Below, piece by piece: positions 11,824-25,477 of a stretch of DNA of 64,000 nt. The position numbers and the translations under genes are program-made. Source of the stretch: Lepidurus packardi. Taxonomy: Eukaryota > Arthropoda > Branchiopoda > Notostraca > Triopsidae. Position 1 is the stretch's first letter. The number at the start of each line of letters is the position of its first letter. Location: assembly GCA_023053545.1 (NCBI GenBank), contig JAKZAN010000006.1, positions 3,477,001 to 3,541,000 of the forward strand, in the 5' to 3' direction. Under the pieces are notes generated by a model. That model saw nothing but the letters and a program-made list of their open reading frames with translations. It had not been told where the DNA came from and did no database searches.

Positions 11824-14800
11824 TTACATATGTGACTCGGTACAATTTACAGCTTGGGTTCCGCACGGCGTGAAATGACTTTTAAAACAATAGGTCTGAC
11901 TGTGACTCCTACTTCGTCTTCCTGAACGTACCAAGGAAGACTCCGTCCCATGGGCATGACTTTGACTATGGACTACGGGACCATGGGTAGACGACCCTGC
12001 ATGCAGAAGGACGCGGCACGACCCTTGTTTAGAACGCGTACTTCCGTTTGTACATGTATAAGTAGTCGTGAAGGTATTCACGCGCTGCAAAGGTTCTGAT
12101 TCTCTTGCAGCAGCATCACGCGATACGCACCCACAGCTTGCTGCTACGACAACCAAACCCTACAACACACAAATAATAAGTGACTTCACTACGCAACGAC
12201 ATAGCCCTCGGAAATGTTAAATAAATCTTGTTGCGAATTTCACGTCTAATTTAATCCGAAAAAATCTTAAAGTATATTACACATTCTTAAAATGTTCTCG
12301 CAATGTTGCAACACTCAATCCTTTACCACTCGTCCGTGTACTTAAGTACGAATAGCTAATGCCTTTGAAATTTTAAGGGCAAACCTTACAGCGAAGGAAA
12401 GACCAAATTTGATTTACTCTGAAAGACTTTCGGAGCCACATCTATCCTGTAATGAGCGTTGGCGCGCGAACTTTAGGAGACGGTAATCCCCAAAGACAGT
12501 GCGTTCTGTAGGACTACATTAGCGGCTACTTTCCTCATTGTACGGTTCCCAATATTTTTAACGTTTACACATGACTTGGAATGTCTATATGTGCCCAAGA
12601 ATCATATAACTCAAGTAGTTACTTGTCTAAACTTGGCGTTGAAGCAGCAATAAATGAGTGGATTGTAGGCGGAATGCGACATGGCCAACCAATGACAACC
12701 GAACCAAACATAAGGAATTCCGTACCAATTCCATATCCACGTGTAGTTGTCTCCAATCATCTAGCATAAAAAACAGAAGGAAGGGGAAACGAAACTGAGT
12801 TAGTTGGTGATTTCAACAACTATCCTTGAATAAAATATCATCACTATGACGACACTGTCGTTGGGTTTATGATTGATATACCTGCAAAACCTACAAGATT
12901 TTTTTTTTTTTTTACAAAAAGGGCGAGGGATTACATTTTCTCTCTCTTTTCGTTAACGAGTTCTCACAAAGCTACACTATTCCAACTTTTTAATTACTAA
13001 CGTTTTTAAGGACAGCGGCAAAACAAAACGACATATAAATAATTTCTCACCTGGAGAATGTTAAGTGGGAGCCAGCACACGACAAACACCGCGACTACAA
13101 TCATCATCATCTTTATCATCTGTAGGGTGAAAAATAGAGGCAATGCATTAACACATCTTCCTTGTGCAACACTGAGCCAGTTGCAATTACTCTCCTACAT
13201 ACATAGGTGTACAGCTCGAAAGAACTTTAGTATCACAGCTACCCACCAGTGTCTAGGAATGAATCTCGGCAAATTCAATACTTGTGTTGGCTCATAAAAA
13301 TAGCCTCTTCTTCAGGATTTAAAAAGAATGTGATGCGCCCAGCGGATTCTTTCTTTAAAAAATGCACTTTTACGTCATATGTTTCTGCATTATGAAGTAG
13401 CGAGTGAGAAATGGATCCTGGAGACATTTACAGTCCAAATCCAAGAATTCCCCTATTCGTTAACGTCTTCCAAAGCGCTGACTCGCTGTTGTGAGAGTTT
13501 TGACGAGGATAAAAAGCCTAGTTCTTTTTAAGATTCGTAGTGGGATTTCCTTATTTTTTTGAAAAGATAATGTCCTCCCATGAATCGTAAAGCCTTCTAA
13601 GAAATGTGATGTCGTTAATTCTTAATCTTCACGAGATTACGCGTGTGTATTATTTAAAATAGAAGAACTAAATATTTTCGGGAAGCAAGCCGCAATCTAA
13701 AAGTTTAAAGCATGAAGCAGTACGTCAGAAAATTCTTACATAGCTTGTTCTAAGAAATAACGGAAGGGATGCATATATATATTTACTCTGCGTTTTGAGA
13801 GAGCTAACCGAATATCTCTGTTCCTCTGCGCTTCCCCTGGTGTTTTCTTGCCCCAAACTTCCAGGCAAATGCGTCCGTAACTGAACACGAGGATTGTGAG
13901 AGGGATGCAAAACTGCAGTAGTAGCAAAGCTAACGTGTACTGTGATTGCTGTATAGCACCGGGCCAGAGTTCCATACAGGTGTAAGTACTTTCTCGTTTA
14001 TGCCATTCAGAAGGTGCTCCTAGACCAGACACGATCAGCACAGGTAGTGCCGTAAGTGTAGCTAAAAGCCAGACCAACAGGATTAACACCTGAAAAACAA
14101 AGATCAGTTTATTTTATACATACACTGTGGAGAATTTGGGTATGAGTAAAAAATAAGATTGTCCCTGCGTTGTGATTAGGGGCTACTTTTGAAGAATAGG
14201 ATGGATGAGAGCACTTTTAAGAGATGAATTTTGTAGACTCGTTGAATGCTATCAAAATGCTGTCTTGAAGACTATCTTTTTACAAGGGAAATGACGAGCC
14301 TATATACACTAGTGACAGGATACCGGATAGAAAAGTAAATTAACATTCAAGGAGAAATGAACTAAAATAAGTTGATTAAGCATATTCAAAGTGAAGGGTA
14401 AGACAAAAAGGAAAGGTCAAACAATAAAAAGGTAGGGAAAGCTTAACAAGATACACGAAGGAATTTCACACATACACACTTGAATCTATTTATTAAAAAA
14501 AAAAAAAACAGAAATATGTATAATACAATTAACACGGCAGGTTTGCTCAAGCTCCATGGCACTAGAACGGGTTCTATTAATTTACGAAGTACAAGTCGGG
14601 TCGCCGGTGAAACGAAACCTTATTGACTTTCGGGAAGGATAAAGAGCCACATAAACACGGTATTTATCTTTGGCTTAATGGTGGTGGGTAATTAAATCCT
14701 GGAAGAAGTTTGGGCGCTTGAGGGAGAAATAGTGGTTGTAAGCTTTCTAACACTTATCTTCCTTGGCCTTTTCTTTGCCAGCCTTTTAAAGTCGGTAAAT

Positions 14801-15875
14801 ATTGTTTTATTTTCTATGTTCTTACCCACGACTTGTACTATATGTTTAACCGGTAGCGATAGCTAGAATTCGAACATGATGTAATGTATGTGAGAAGAGC
14901 AGAGAAACGAGCACTCATGCGAAAATTACACAATGTGACCTCAAATGTGACATAAGATTAGCCAGTGAAGACTTAGGAAATGACAGCTCTGTTTTTCGTC
15001 TTTCTACCTAGTTGAGCTAAGGTAATCTTGCAATTGCAGACTCTCATAACTTGGCGGTTAAGTTCTCAAAGTTTGAAAAAACAAAATTTGTTCAACTTTG
15101 TCTATGGCTATTAAGAGGTGCCTAACGTTTAGCCATGTGCCTGGAATGTGACACCTTTTTGTAGCTTTTTTATTGCTTACGAGAAACATTGATTGGATTA
15201 CGAATCCTTCGAGGCATTTACAATGTAACATGTGATACTTGTTAGCTTTCGAAATCCATATCTCACCTTTGCTTGCCTCCTCGTCATCCGAGGCCTCAAT
15301 GGATAGACGATTGCGAGGTATCGGTCACCACTAATGGCCACCATCGTATAAGCGCTGACAAAAACGGAAACTGCCTGCGAGTAATGCACGATTCGACACA
15401 TTACTTCACCAAAGGGCCAATATTGTAAAATAAGTGTGGGCACAAAAGAAAATGGAACGCAAAATAGTGTCATGAGGATGTCACCAGCCGCTAAGTTACT
15501 GATAAAATAGTTGGTCACTGTCCATTTTCGACGAGAACTGAACACGACGGCACACACTAAACCATTACCCAAAAGAGCCAGCACAAACACGACGGAGTAC
15601 AGACAGTAAATGAAAGCTTGAAACACAGGTGACGGCCGGAAGACGTCATTTTCTAGGCTTTCGGATTCAATATGATCGACTACAGCTACTACAATTGTCG
15701 AGGATACGGAATCCAAGACAGCCTGAGATGCGTTCACCGTGACAGTCCCAGATTCAGACAAAGTGGGGTTATACGAGGCGGCTGATGAATTAATCCAGGT
15801 TGCTAAAGAAGTCGGATTAATCCAATAATCCGCCATGGCGTTGTTAACAAGGGATGTTACAGGACATATCGACAA
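11824..15875 (-). CDS. RYa-R: RYamide/luqin-type neuropeptide G-protein-coupled receptor
   Basis: This is a class A peptide receptor of the plasma membrane, closest to arthropod RYamide receptors (NPY-receptor-like). Five exons read on the minus strand, all joined in phase 0: 15875-15267, 14089-13787, 13119-13051, 12760-12623 and 12159-11824, giving about 484 residues. The first exon holds a roughly 85-residue extracellular N-terminus with NSS and NAS glycosylation sites, then TM1-TM3 and the DRY motif in AISGDRYLAIVYPLRPR. The second carries TM4-TM5 and VWGKKTPGEA, characteristic of RYamide receptors. The 69-bp third exon is TM6 (VFVVCWLPLN). The fourth is TM7 with NPLIY. The last is a cytoplasmic tail with a CGC palmitoylation candidate followed by a His/Ser-rich end. 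Intron 1 is 1,177 bp, long for this window. TM6 and TM7 lie in exons too short to stand out. The ligand is inferred from family resemblance. Confidence 0.88.
12896..12913. repeat. Poly-T tract
   Basis: A short T homopolymer inside the receptor gene's third intron (read on the minus strand as poly-A). It is a simple low-complexity tract with no assigned function. Confidence 0.7.
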
Positions 15876-18800
15876 GGGCTACAGAGAAATGTGCTGGCAC
15901 GATCCGTAAATTGCGTTGAACAAACGATGAACTGTTCCCAAAGACTGATTTATCAGAATAGGATTCCCAACTCGATAGTGGAAAAGCTTTGCGCTTATCA
16001 TATCAGCCTCTCGTGTGCCAAGTGAGAAGCATTGCCCATTGCCCAACCAATTCACACATCTTGTTTTCCCATAAGGAATTACACTACAACGTCTAATACA
16101 GCATGTTATCCAACCTGCGGAATGCACTCGGCTATGGGCAACTTTCCAGCGTTCATTTTATCTTTTCCTCCCTCATGTTCAACAAAAGGACGTTCTAATG
16201 ACCAGTAAGCCTTTGCCATAACACTAAGAGGAAAATTAGAGGAGCTCTAATGTGAAAAGAAATCCGGATTTTTCTGCTAGGTGAGACGTGAAGTCCCACA
16301 CCAAAAGCCAAATACCCAGAAAAGGTCGTCTCAAGGGGTAGCCCTAAAGATCGTCACTGTGCGAACTTGGCCAAAGAACGTAAAGCGAACCCAAGAACAT
16401 GGAAAGATTTCTTCGGAATGTGAAGCGCAGCCGCGTACTTCGACGGTTTTCCACGATAATTTGTATCGTGGGGCCAACCGAAAGATCAGCTGAGGTGGGA
16501 AAATCAAGCTGGTGGTACACAGATAAACATTACACTGTACTATTGGTGTCCAACCAATAAACTTGTAGCGATATGGTGTTTTATAACAACAGCTTTGTGG
16601 GGAGGTAAACATTAATCGATTGCTCTATAAGCCGCTATAGCAGTGCAGTATGCGCTCCATACTAAACGAAAGGTAATTACAGCCTTCTGAGTCGTGCCAT
16701 AAAAAAGAATATTAGTCGGCCTCCTTGCTGGTTTAACTACATGGCATATTGACAACTTTTATTATTAGTTCGCTATTACAGCTCCTCCCTTTTCGTTTGC
16801 TGCCTTTTTAATGTTTTTAGCTGAACTCACTTTTGACTCGCGGACAAACTTCGGTCTGTTCTTGGAAGAAGGTGTCTTACAGAAATGAGAGGCGTCGCTT
16901 TTGTGAGCGTCAAAAAAATCAATTATGCATGACGCCCTCTATGCTTGAAACCTTTCATAGTATAGCCCAAGCCGTAGCGAGAAGTGCTTTCTTATTTTAG
17001 CACTATACATGAAAGAGCATAGCTTTATACAAAGGTTCTTAATGGCGTTATAGAATCCGCTCTTAGATCTGATTCTCCAGCAGTCTGGGGCTGTATATGC
17101 CCCATAAACTTCTCTAACCCCTTGAAATACCTTATGACGGCTCTGCGAAGCGTAGAGCTACTTGGGCTACGCAGAATATGTAGCTAACTTTAGGTTCATT
17201 CGAATTTCCTAAGCTTTATAATATCCCCCACCCTGAAGAGCTAGTTATCGCCTTTGCGCATCAAGACAACAATATAATCCTCGAATGGACGGACGACCTC
17301 CCAGTTGCTGATCGACGACCGGAAGTGGCAGACGCAACTACGAGCACCACGCGCCTTTGCTGCCGACAAACCTGATGTTTATTGACGCTAATGTAAAGCT
17401 TCCCTTGCACCCAATCGGGAGAGGGGAAAAAAACCACGTTTTACTAATAGTGATGCTTGCCCTGGTCTCTATACTCTACAGCGTTTACGTTTCACGGTGT
17501 TTAAACTTCACTGGACGTTTTTGTGTACAGACCTTAGTGGGAATGTCTGCCTGAATTTTTCACTAATTGGATTAGAACTCGTGAACGCATGTTTTGAAGC
17601 ACTACATAGCTCACATACCGTTCTGGGGTAAGCCCTGGACCGGAGATAAGGAACGAAGCGTGACACACAATACAAGGCAATTGGAAACTTCGCAGATGCG
17701 GTTTTAAAGCGACAACGAGAGGTTTATAATACCCACCTGATAGAGAGCTCTGCGTCGAGATAAAGCTATAGCTGCATAGCTCATAGCTCGTGCGAGGGGT
17801 GGATTCCAACCTGCATAAAGGAACCTCCAATAAGATTATGCTACAAAGAAAATCAAAAGTAGGAAACTTTTCCGCCCATCACAAAGGCATAGAAAAAAAC
17901 GACATGTAGAATAGAGATAAGCTGCTGCGGATCTCGCCCGGTACCTAACCTTTGCTCCCTTTTCCTGGCCTCACACTCGGGCTAAAAGAACAAGTAATAA
18001 CGCAGACCTCTTATATATACAACGAAGGCATGCCAAGCCCTGAGACCGTCCGTGTGTGGCACACGCACATCTTATCAACATGTCCCGTTTCCTATAAGCT
18101 CTGCCTTTTTTTCTTTTTCCCTCCTGCCAACATCGGACAGCTAGGGATTTACGAGCTTTATCTTCCAGCTTCCACAAGCTATACAGTTGAAAAGGAGAAC
18201 TTCCCTGACGGAGTCCGCAAGCTGGAGGAGGTCCGGTCCAGCCAGTAATGCCTACGGAGTAAAGGGATCGTCCAATTTAAGCACATACACACTTTGGAAA
18301 GGACAATAAACACAAGCGAAGAAATTATGAGAGAAGCATGTTGCTGTATCAGCAACGCTGGCTAAACAGCTCATGTCCGCCAGAGAACGATACATGACTC
18401 ACGGCACTTTCCGATTGTATAATATAGACCTACGCTATTTTTGCTTTGCCTCTAGCGCTGTACTACACCCCATAGTTACCCTATCGTTCAGGGATTTCTA
18501 CAAGCCCTGCACAAGTATCGCTAGTTTTATTTACGTTCTCCAACTTTTCATTAAAGTTGCAGGCAACATATTCTGTGTTTGCTTCCGGGTTCTCCTCAAC
18601 TTATATTTGAAAGAGCTGACTATAAACGACTGAAGTCGAAATACCAAACTTTTCAGTTCTTCCGGCTGACCTGTCGAAATAAAGATACACAGGTCTTATT
18701 GCTGGTCGCTGACTTTAAAAAATGTTGTCGTTCTGGCAATACTTAACACGATTTTTGACGTTTTTAAGAGTACTTCCTCGCCATCGGAATTCGCAATGAC

Positions 18801-20503
18801 GGTAAGATACAACGACACGCCGTGACGCTTCTGTAGCCTATTTAGATATGTATAAGGGGAACTATGCTCGCAGAATAGGGACAAAAACGTCCAGGATGCA
18901 AAAAGGCTATCATGGAATTTTTTCTTTTAATCAACACGTCTTGATCCTGAGTGAGGTCCGGTGTAACTCCCGGCTACGGTCGGACGGCGCATTGATTCCG
19001 AACAAAGGCATCCAAAAATGCACTAAGTTGCTTGACTGATGGACAAAATAATAGCACTAAAGAAATCCAAGGTCCCATTTCACTGAACAAATAGCTTTTC
19101 CACGTTTTAGAGGCAACTGCGAATCTGAGTTTTTGTATGGAAATAAATAAAACCCTTTTTATTGTCACACTGCGGAATACCAGCTTAATTATTTTTCTTT
19201 TCGTTTTCTTCAGGAGGTGCCTATGCCGAATTGAAAGTCCTTGTCGATATTATATGATAGTCCAAGAAGCCTTACGATTAGAGTTTGCACAGCAGACACC
19301 TTCAGTAACAGTTCCCGATATGTGTCTGTCAACTTGGGGCTGCAGTACGACGAACAAATAAACAAGGCTGACACCGACACTTCCTGCTTCGCCTTCTCCT
19401 ACCTGGTTTCTCTTCACTAATTCATTTTGTTACACAATGCACGAACTTCTAATAACACCTAGTAGGCGCAGGCTCAAAATGCTTAATTACTATTAAAAAA
19501 GAAAACTTTGTTCCCTGTCGTCTAACAGCTGAAGCCCAACCATTTTTCCTTTCTCTTTAAGCAAACAAAACCCTAATGGAACTGCTTGACTTACACAACA
19601 AATGACGTAAGCCAAATGGCTGTGCTAAACGGAGCTAAATTATCTATTTACTAATTCAATTTTAGTTCCTGGCCAGGAATCCTTGAGGGGGCTACGCTCA
19701 TTTACGTCCCAGCCTTTTAAGGGGGCGTTGAGAGCATACGCAAACCTGGCGGGATAAGGATAAATGTGTTAACCGCAAGTAAAGTTAAAATTCAGCATGG
19801 CAATAGGGCGAGTATAGCCCTGAAAATGATTTAGAAACGTACACTTTAGTCTACTATACGTTTTAAGTACATTTCGTCTTAAAAGTTAATAATACACGAT
19901 GAGACATCATATTTTCTTTCATGGTATAACAGATGAGCCGTGTCTTCCTTCTAGAACTCCTGACTTACCTTATTTTGGCTTATCACAGCCAACTTTCTTT
20001 TTAACTACCGTAATAACGATGCATTCAAGGGTTTTCCCTATGGGGATGAACAATATTTGTATTGGAGCATACAACGATGGGTAACAATGTCAGCTTATAT
20101 ACGAATATACATGTCTTTCTGCAGGAAAGGATAAACTTTCTGAGCATAACGTGAGGCGAAATTGACGTGTACCATAAACTTAAGGAAAACAAGACTGCAG
20201 AAATGATACAATAAAAGGCTGACTCCTATTAATCAAAGCTTTGGCCTAGAAGGAATGCAATTTTCTTTGCTTTTTCTTTCTCCGAATATATTCACATTTA
20301 CGCTAAACACCGTCAACTACACCTCACGCCTAGTTTACATTTTCCCCCAGTTTTTAAATGGTTTGTTTATTGTTTTAACATAAAAATCGACAAAAAAAAG
20401 TGTGTGGTAGTAAAGCGAAACATGGAACGTCTGGCCTAGTTTTGCTAGCACCTGGTGCACAAGTATTGTACTCCGCGGGACCAACAAGATTGCTAGTGAC
20501 ACT
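15876..20503. other. Intergenic, no supported gene
   Basis: This is 4.6 kb between the receptor start and the elongase stop. ORFs up to about 98 codons exist on both strands, but none resembles a known protein or joins into a consistent spliced chain. I saw no RNA gene here. Small unrecognised exons cannot be excluded. Confidence 0.4.
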
Positions 20504-21882
20504 TCATGCATTTTTCCGGCGCAAGATGTCCGCATCTACCGCTCGCGAAGTTCTGGAAGGGGCGCGGTCATGGCTCTTATTCCTATCCATGTATGCCTTG
20601 TAAAAGAACCGCGCGAAAAGGACGAAATACGAAAAGTACATAAGCAGAGAAAGCTTGATGTTCTGCTGGCTAACGTGACAACCGTCTCCCCGCTCTATCA
20701 ACTGTGAAATAGGACAAATAGCGTCACAAAATTGCAAAGTAATTCAGCATTAAAAATACCTGATACGCCCATACGTTTACAGCGCAGCCCGCTACCATCT
20801 GAATAAGTTGGGCAGTAGTAATGACCATGGCTATGCCTTTGGGTATTTTAAATTGCAACGCTCGGAGAGCATAATACGTGTACATCATAGAATGTACGAC
20901 ATAGTTCATCACAATGAACCAGCGAGCTGGAGCGGTGTACTCGGCAAAAGCGTACCACGAGTACAATAAGACCGTGGCGTGATGATACCAGTGGAGGAAG
21001 ATGAGCGGCTGTTTACGCAAGACGATGAAGATTGTGTCTCCCAACTCCGGAACTTTGGACAAGACAAACATCCAGGTCCAAAAACCCGATACTTTATTGT
21101 GCTGAATAAAACTACGGAAAACCGGGAAAAATGCAACATGTCTAATTTAGTCTCATTCTTCAAATGTGCCCTACGTGTATGAACCCATATCCAGCTAATA
21201 ATAGCGTGTCAAACACGCACACACAAAACCAGTCTTCTCAGTTCAGGAGAAAGTGAAGTAGCCTCTTTCCCTTTATCGACAGACTAACATGACAAGCAAT
21301 GCGTAAGCCACGCCCGCTATACACGAGTTCGAAACGAAAGACGTCCTTCTCGGTCGATACGAACCCACTGCAATCTTACCACATGCCATGCCGACTGTAG
21401 GCAAGACACAGTCGCTTTTGGATGACTTCAATAAAGCACTAAATGGAAGCCAGAGTATGTAACCACGAAGGGGGTTATGTAGAGATGGCCATGCTGCTAT
21501 AGTTATATATTGCCAAGCTGCAACACATACATTTAGAGAAGAAATAACAAATAAAATACCTGGGCACGCAGACCGAGTGATAGATACCATGGTGCCGAAG
21601 CACGTGGAAGAACTCCGGTACCGTTCTACATGCTCCCATGATGCTGAAGACTGCCAAAAACACGTTCCAAAATACGAGGGGGCCTCTCAGCTCAAAACGG
21701 GGTCGATCGGCCATCCACTGCTGACCCCCAAAGATTAAGAGCATATAAGCGCCCACGTAGTAGAAACACACTGTCCAATGCTGGGACATCCATGAGCGCA
21801 CATCAGTGTGTTGAAAATCCTCCTCAAACTGGAACACGTACGAATAGTTCGGCGAAGTGACAACCGTGTCCAAGGAATTCAT
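20504..21882 (-). CDS. ELOVL6: ELOVL6-type very-long-chain fatty acid elongase
   Basis: The product is the condensing enzyme of the ER fatty-acid elongation cycle, adding malonyl-CoA to C12-C16 acyl-CoAs. Exons on the minus strand are 21882-21560, 21111-20760 and 20701-20504, giving 290 residues (human ELOVL6 has 265). Diagnostic features are [15 protein letters not shown], the catalytic histidine box HWYHH followed by [23 protein letters not shown], and the late TM segment [19 protein letters not shown]. Several hydrophobic segments agree with a polytopic membrane protein. The first junction joins SVCVP to [12 protein letters not shown], which matches the family once the acceptor next to 21112 is used; a nearer acceptor at 21102 would require a poor donor. 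The C-terminus is basic (LRRKN). ELOVL6 is the closest remembered subfamily, as in insect Baldspot-like enzymes. Confidence 0.92.
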
Positions 21883-24800
21883 GATTCCTATCTAATATCG
21901 TGTGCAAAGAAATTGTTGCCGCACTCACTCACAGGAATGTCACGCGAGTCACACGGGCTTCTAAAAATTCAGCTAACCGTCTCCAGTATGCGACTTCACG
22001 CTTCCAAAGCGGAGCAACGTGTGGAACAAGATTGTAGGGAGTCGATCAGGTAAATTCTGTATCTAACGAACACGACACTATGCTTCTATCCACCCTTTTC
22101 CGGCGCTTGGGAATACAGGTGGAGGTGAGCATAAAGCTCCAGGGCAGCAAACTTGAATATGCGGCTCAGCACCGTTATAAAGCTGTAGCCAAGGCTTCTA
22201 TGTTTCTGCTAGCCTTTCGCCTAAAAGTTAAAGAACCGCAGAAACCGCACCCACAACAGGATTCGTGAATCCCAGAACCAAGGAAAAGGGAACCTGGAGC
22301 TAGAAGATCACGTGCATACTCGGCACAGCAGCAAGCACACAGCAGACTAGGATTTGGACAAAAAAGAAGACTAGATCAAGCCCTAGGCTCTTATCGATCA
22401 GTACTTTTCCATACGTAGCACTAACAGTAGCAGTTGGTAAGCAACTATGCACGTGATATACTAGGGAAAGAGTAATAAGATACGGAAGAGACTGTCGTAC
22501 GATTTGACGTACCCTAGTTGCAACAGAACAAATTTCTGACGCCGGTTAAAAACGACTACGTTTGGCTTTTGCGGATAGGGTTAACATTTTCGTCTGTCAC
22601 CGTGTCTCTTCTAGTTCTATTGCGCCAAGACTGCTGGCAAGTTAAACGCGGCTGCGCAAGTCATTCCAGACGACACTGTATTCCTCGTTTATCGTAGGGT
22701 GGAAATATCACGAGAGGGAAGGGATATTTGGGGGAAAACAAAAACAAATAATGACAAATGTGGTTTGTTTAACCAGTTAAGTCTTTTAACGTTTAGTTCT
22801 CAAATGTCGAATGACCGACAAAACCCACCAATTTTTTTACTACCCCGGCTTGAATTATCGTCTTTCGAACTTTGACCGCACCTCTCGACTCGTATGATAA
22901 GATCAATGGAAAATCCACCCTTGAAGCCAAAAACCGAACGAGGCTATGGCTATTACACTTGGCTAAATAATATTTGGAACTGAACTCGTCCGAGATACAG
23001 GAGTCGCGCTACCCATCACAATAATCAATGAATTTCGTCCCGAGCTAAACTGAACCGAGCTATGAACACAAGGTCAGTAGTGTAAGGCGTGCTACTTATA
23101 CGTGCTAGATTTCCCCTAGCTCCAATTCGAAAAAGGTCCCGCACAAGGAGCATGGGATTTGGCACAGTATAATCGTACGATGCAGGAGAAAACTGACCAT
23201 AAGTGAAAAACGAAACGACCTCGACACTTGGGATGGGACTCTCGGCAAACCCGAGTCCGCTTAACAAGGTATTGAACAAAACCTTCTAACTTTCCCTTAC
23301 TACGTGAAAACACTTTTTCCTTTGGCCCACTCTCGAACTTTGCTACGCTAGGTAACGTCTACGAAAACTCTCTCCTGAGACCGCATACCTACATGGTCAG
23401 GGCTCACATAAAGATATTAGGTCTTCTCGGCAGGTGCCAATGGAAAGCCTTTAAAGGCGGCTCGGAAATCTTACACTTGATTGCTTGGAAAAAAAATTAA
23501 TGTAGTTCTTTAACAAGTTACAAAGGCTAGACTTGAAAACCAAGGAATTTGAAATGAACTGGGAGACAATATTCATAATCCTGTTCGGAATAGGCTGTCT
23601 GCTGCGGATCACGGCCTGTGCTAAACAAGCATCACTTTCCCACAAACTTCAGCGAAGTCTGCCATGAGCATGACATGGCATTTTTCGGTGAACATGTATA
23701 ATGTTCTAAGAACTTCGCATTGCAGTGAGTTGCATTCTTCATATTGCTTCAAGGGTAAGTAATTGACCAGAGTCAAGGTCACCTCGACATTGTCGCGGTC
23801 AATAACCTTGACCAAAATCCTTTCCAGCATTTCAGTTATACTTGCATAATATATTAGGTCCATTGGCCCATAAGCTAGGTCAGTCTTTAGGATCTTCAAA
23901 TTACCGGATCAATACCGGATGAACCTTGTAGTCTCCAAACAACGTCTCACGGCTTACTTTGTTATAACTTATGATTACTGATTTACGTCTTACACAGAAA
24001 AATTATCGTTTTTCTTAGCAGCCAATTTAGCTGCGGAAACGATCCGACCTAATGACATATTATATTTTTCTGTCATTCTAGCATGCTACATGGCTTTTCC
24101 AAAATATGTATAATACTACAAACACTTGAGACAGCGACAAAATCACGCAATCTATTTGGAAAATGCGGTTCATGGATTACGATAAGAAACGCAAACTCTG
24201 ATTTAAATTCGAAGAAAAATCATATAATTTTATTTGTAAACCACTGAAGTGACGACAACCAGCTAAACAGTCGAAATATACAGAGAAGGGGTGAAACCGT
24301 CTTTGGTGTTCGTGCAAATATAAAGAAGAGACCATTTATATCTTAATTCAGAAAGAAAGAGGTTCACGTTAACCTATTCACATTAGCCGAAGCCAGGAAA
24401 TTAAGTTGCTTATATTTCTTATCCTATGAAATCAGACGCCAGAAAATTTGACCTCCACACCAACACTAAGGACAACCTTGGTCAGAGCTCCTGCTGTGTA
24501 TGAAATGTTGATACAACCTGTCTTTCCCTTTCATGTCACCTTTGAAGGACAAGCAGCTGACTTCGAAACATAGAATATGCCTACCAAGTACCGACCTCAA
24601 GGGGTTCGTAAGTCGGTACCATGGTGACACGCGTAAAACTTTTAACGGACTGGTCAGGGTATACAACATTGCAAGCGATTTGAGTGACTTTTGAGCCCAA
24701 TCGACTTTGACCAACCCGATAAACAATTGAGCTGAAAACGAAACAAACAATCGAACTAACGAGTTTTACTACCTCAAGAAACAAACGCGTTTGCTATTTC

Positions 24801-25477
24801 ATGGGCTCTCGAGCGCTGTGCAATGTCGGTCAGGCGGGTAAACTCAAGAATTGCTTCTTTGCAAAAGGTAAACACGAGAGCCAAAAGGCAGCTACATGAA
24901 GCAAGAGTGGAACATAAACTTTTTATAATTTTTGCTTTCTTTGCTAATGGGCTTCTGTCTAGTATGGCTCTACCGGAAGCATCTGTGGTAAAACCAGGTT
25001 TCACCTAGTAATTATTGCTAGATTACACACTGAGAAGCTTTGTAGGAGAAATAGGTCAAGAATAACAGCTATAGAACGAATGCTATATTTACGCGGGATT
25101 CTTTTTACATCACATTCATGCCATGCGTGCAGTACTGTATTACTCGAGTGCAAAACCTACGCGTAATTGGTGTCAGTGTACCGGTTTCATAACCAGTTCT
25201 TTCTGTACACAGTGTTCACGTCATTGAACCGATGGAGAAAAGAAATGTTTTTACACGTCGTGTTTGCTTATAAGCACTACTACTTGGCGTTAAACTACCA
25301 TCTAACGCTTTTGATTTTCAGACCTTAGTGCACGTTGCTCATTCGTCATGCAACGCTACAAAGTTCTGAACTCCTCATGCCTTGAACCTTACCTTTCTCG
25401 ACAAAGTGCAAGGAGGCCTGTACTTTTTATTACTGCAATGAGAAACCCCAAATGCTAATGCCGAATAAGGACAAATC
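21883..25477. other. Intergenic, no supported gene
   Basis: This spacer lies between the elongase start and the PPM1K-like stop. The longest ORF (minus, 23621-23899, 92 codons) has no family resemblance. A cluster of GGTCA-type half-sites lies inside that ORF. No tRNA or other RNA gene was recognised. Confidence 0.4.

Noticed and set aside
21102-21567. Elongase first intron with a poor GTGCCC donor.
   Set aside because: Using the GTATTT donor at 21559 with the acceptor at 21112-21113 keeps phase and adds residues that match the family (PSFIQHN), so no odd donor is needed.
23621-23899. 92-codon minus-strand ORF as a possible gene.
   Set aside because: No recognisable domain, promoter or splice partner; length is within chance expectation for a 3.6-kb spacer.
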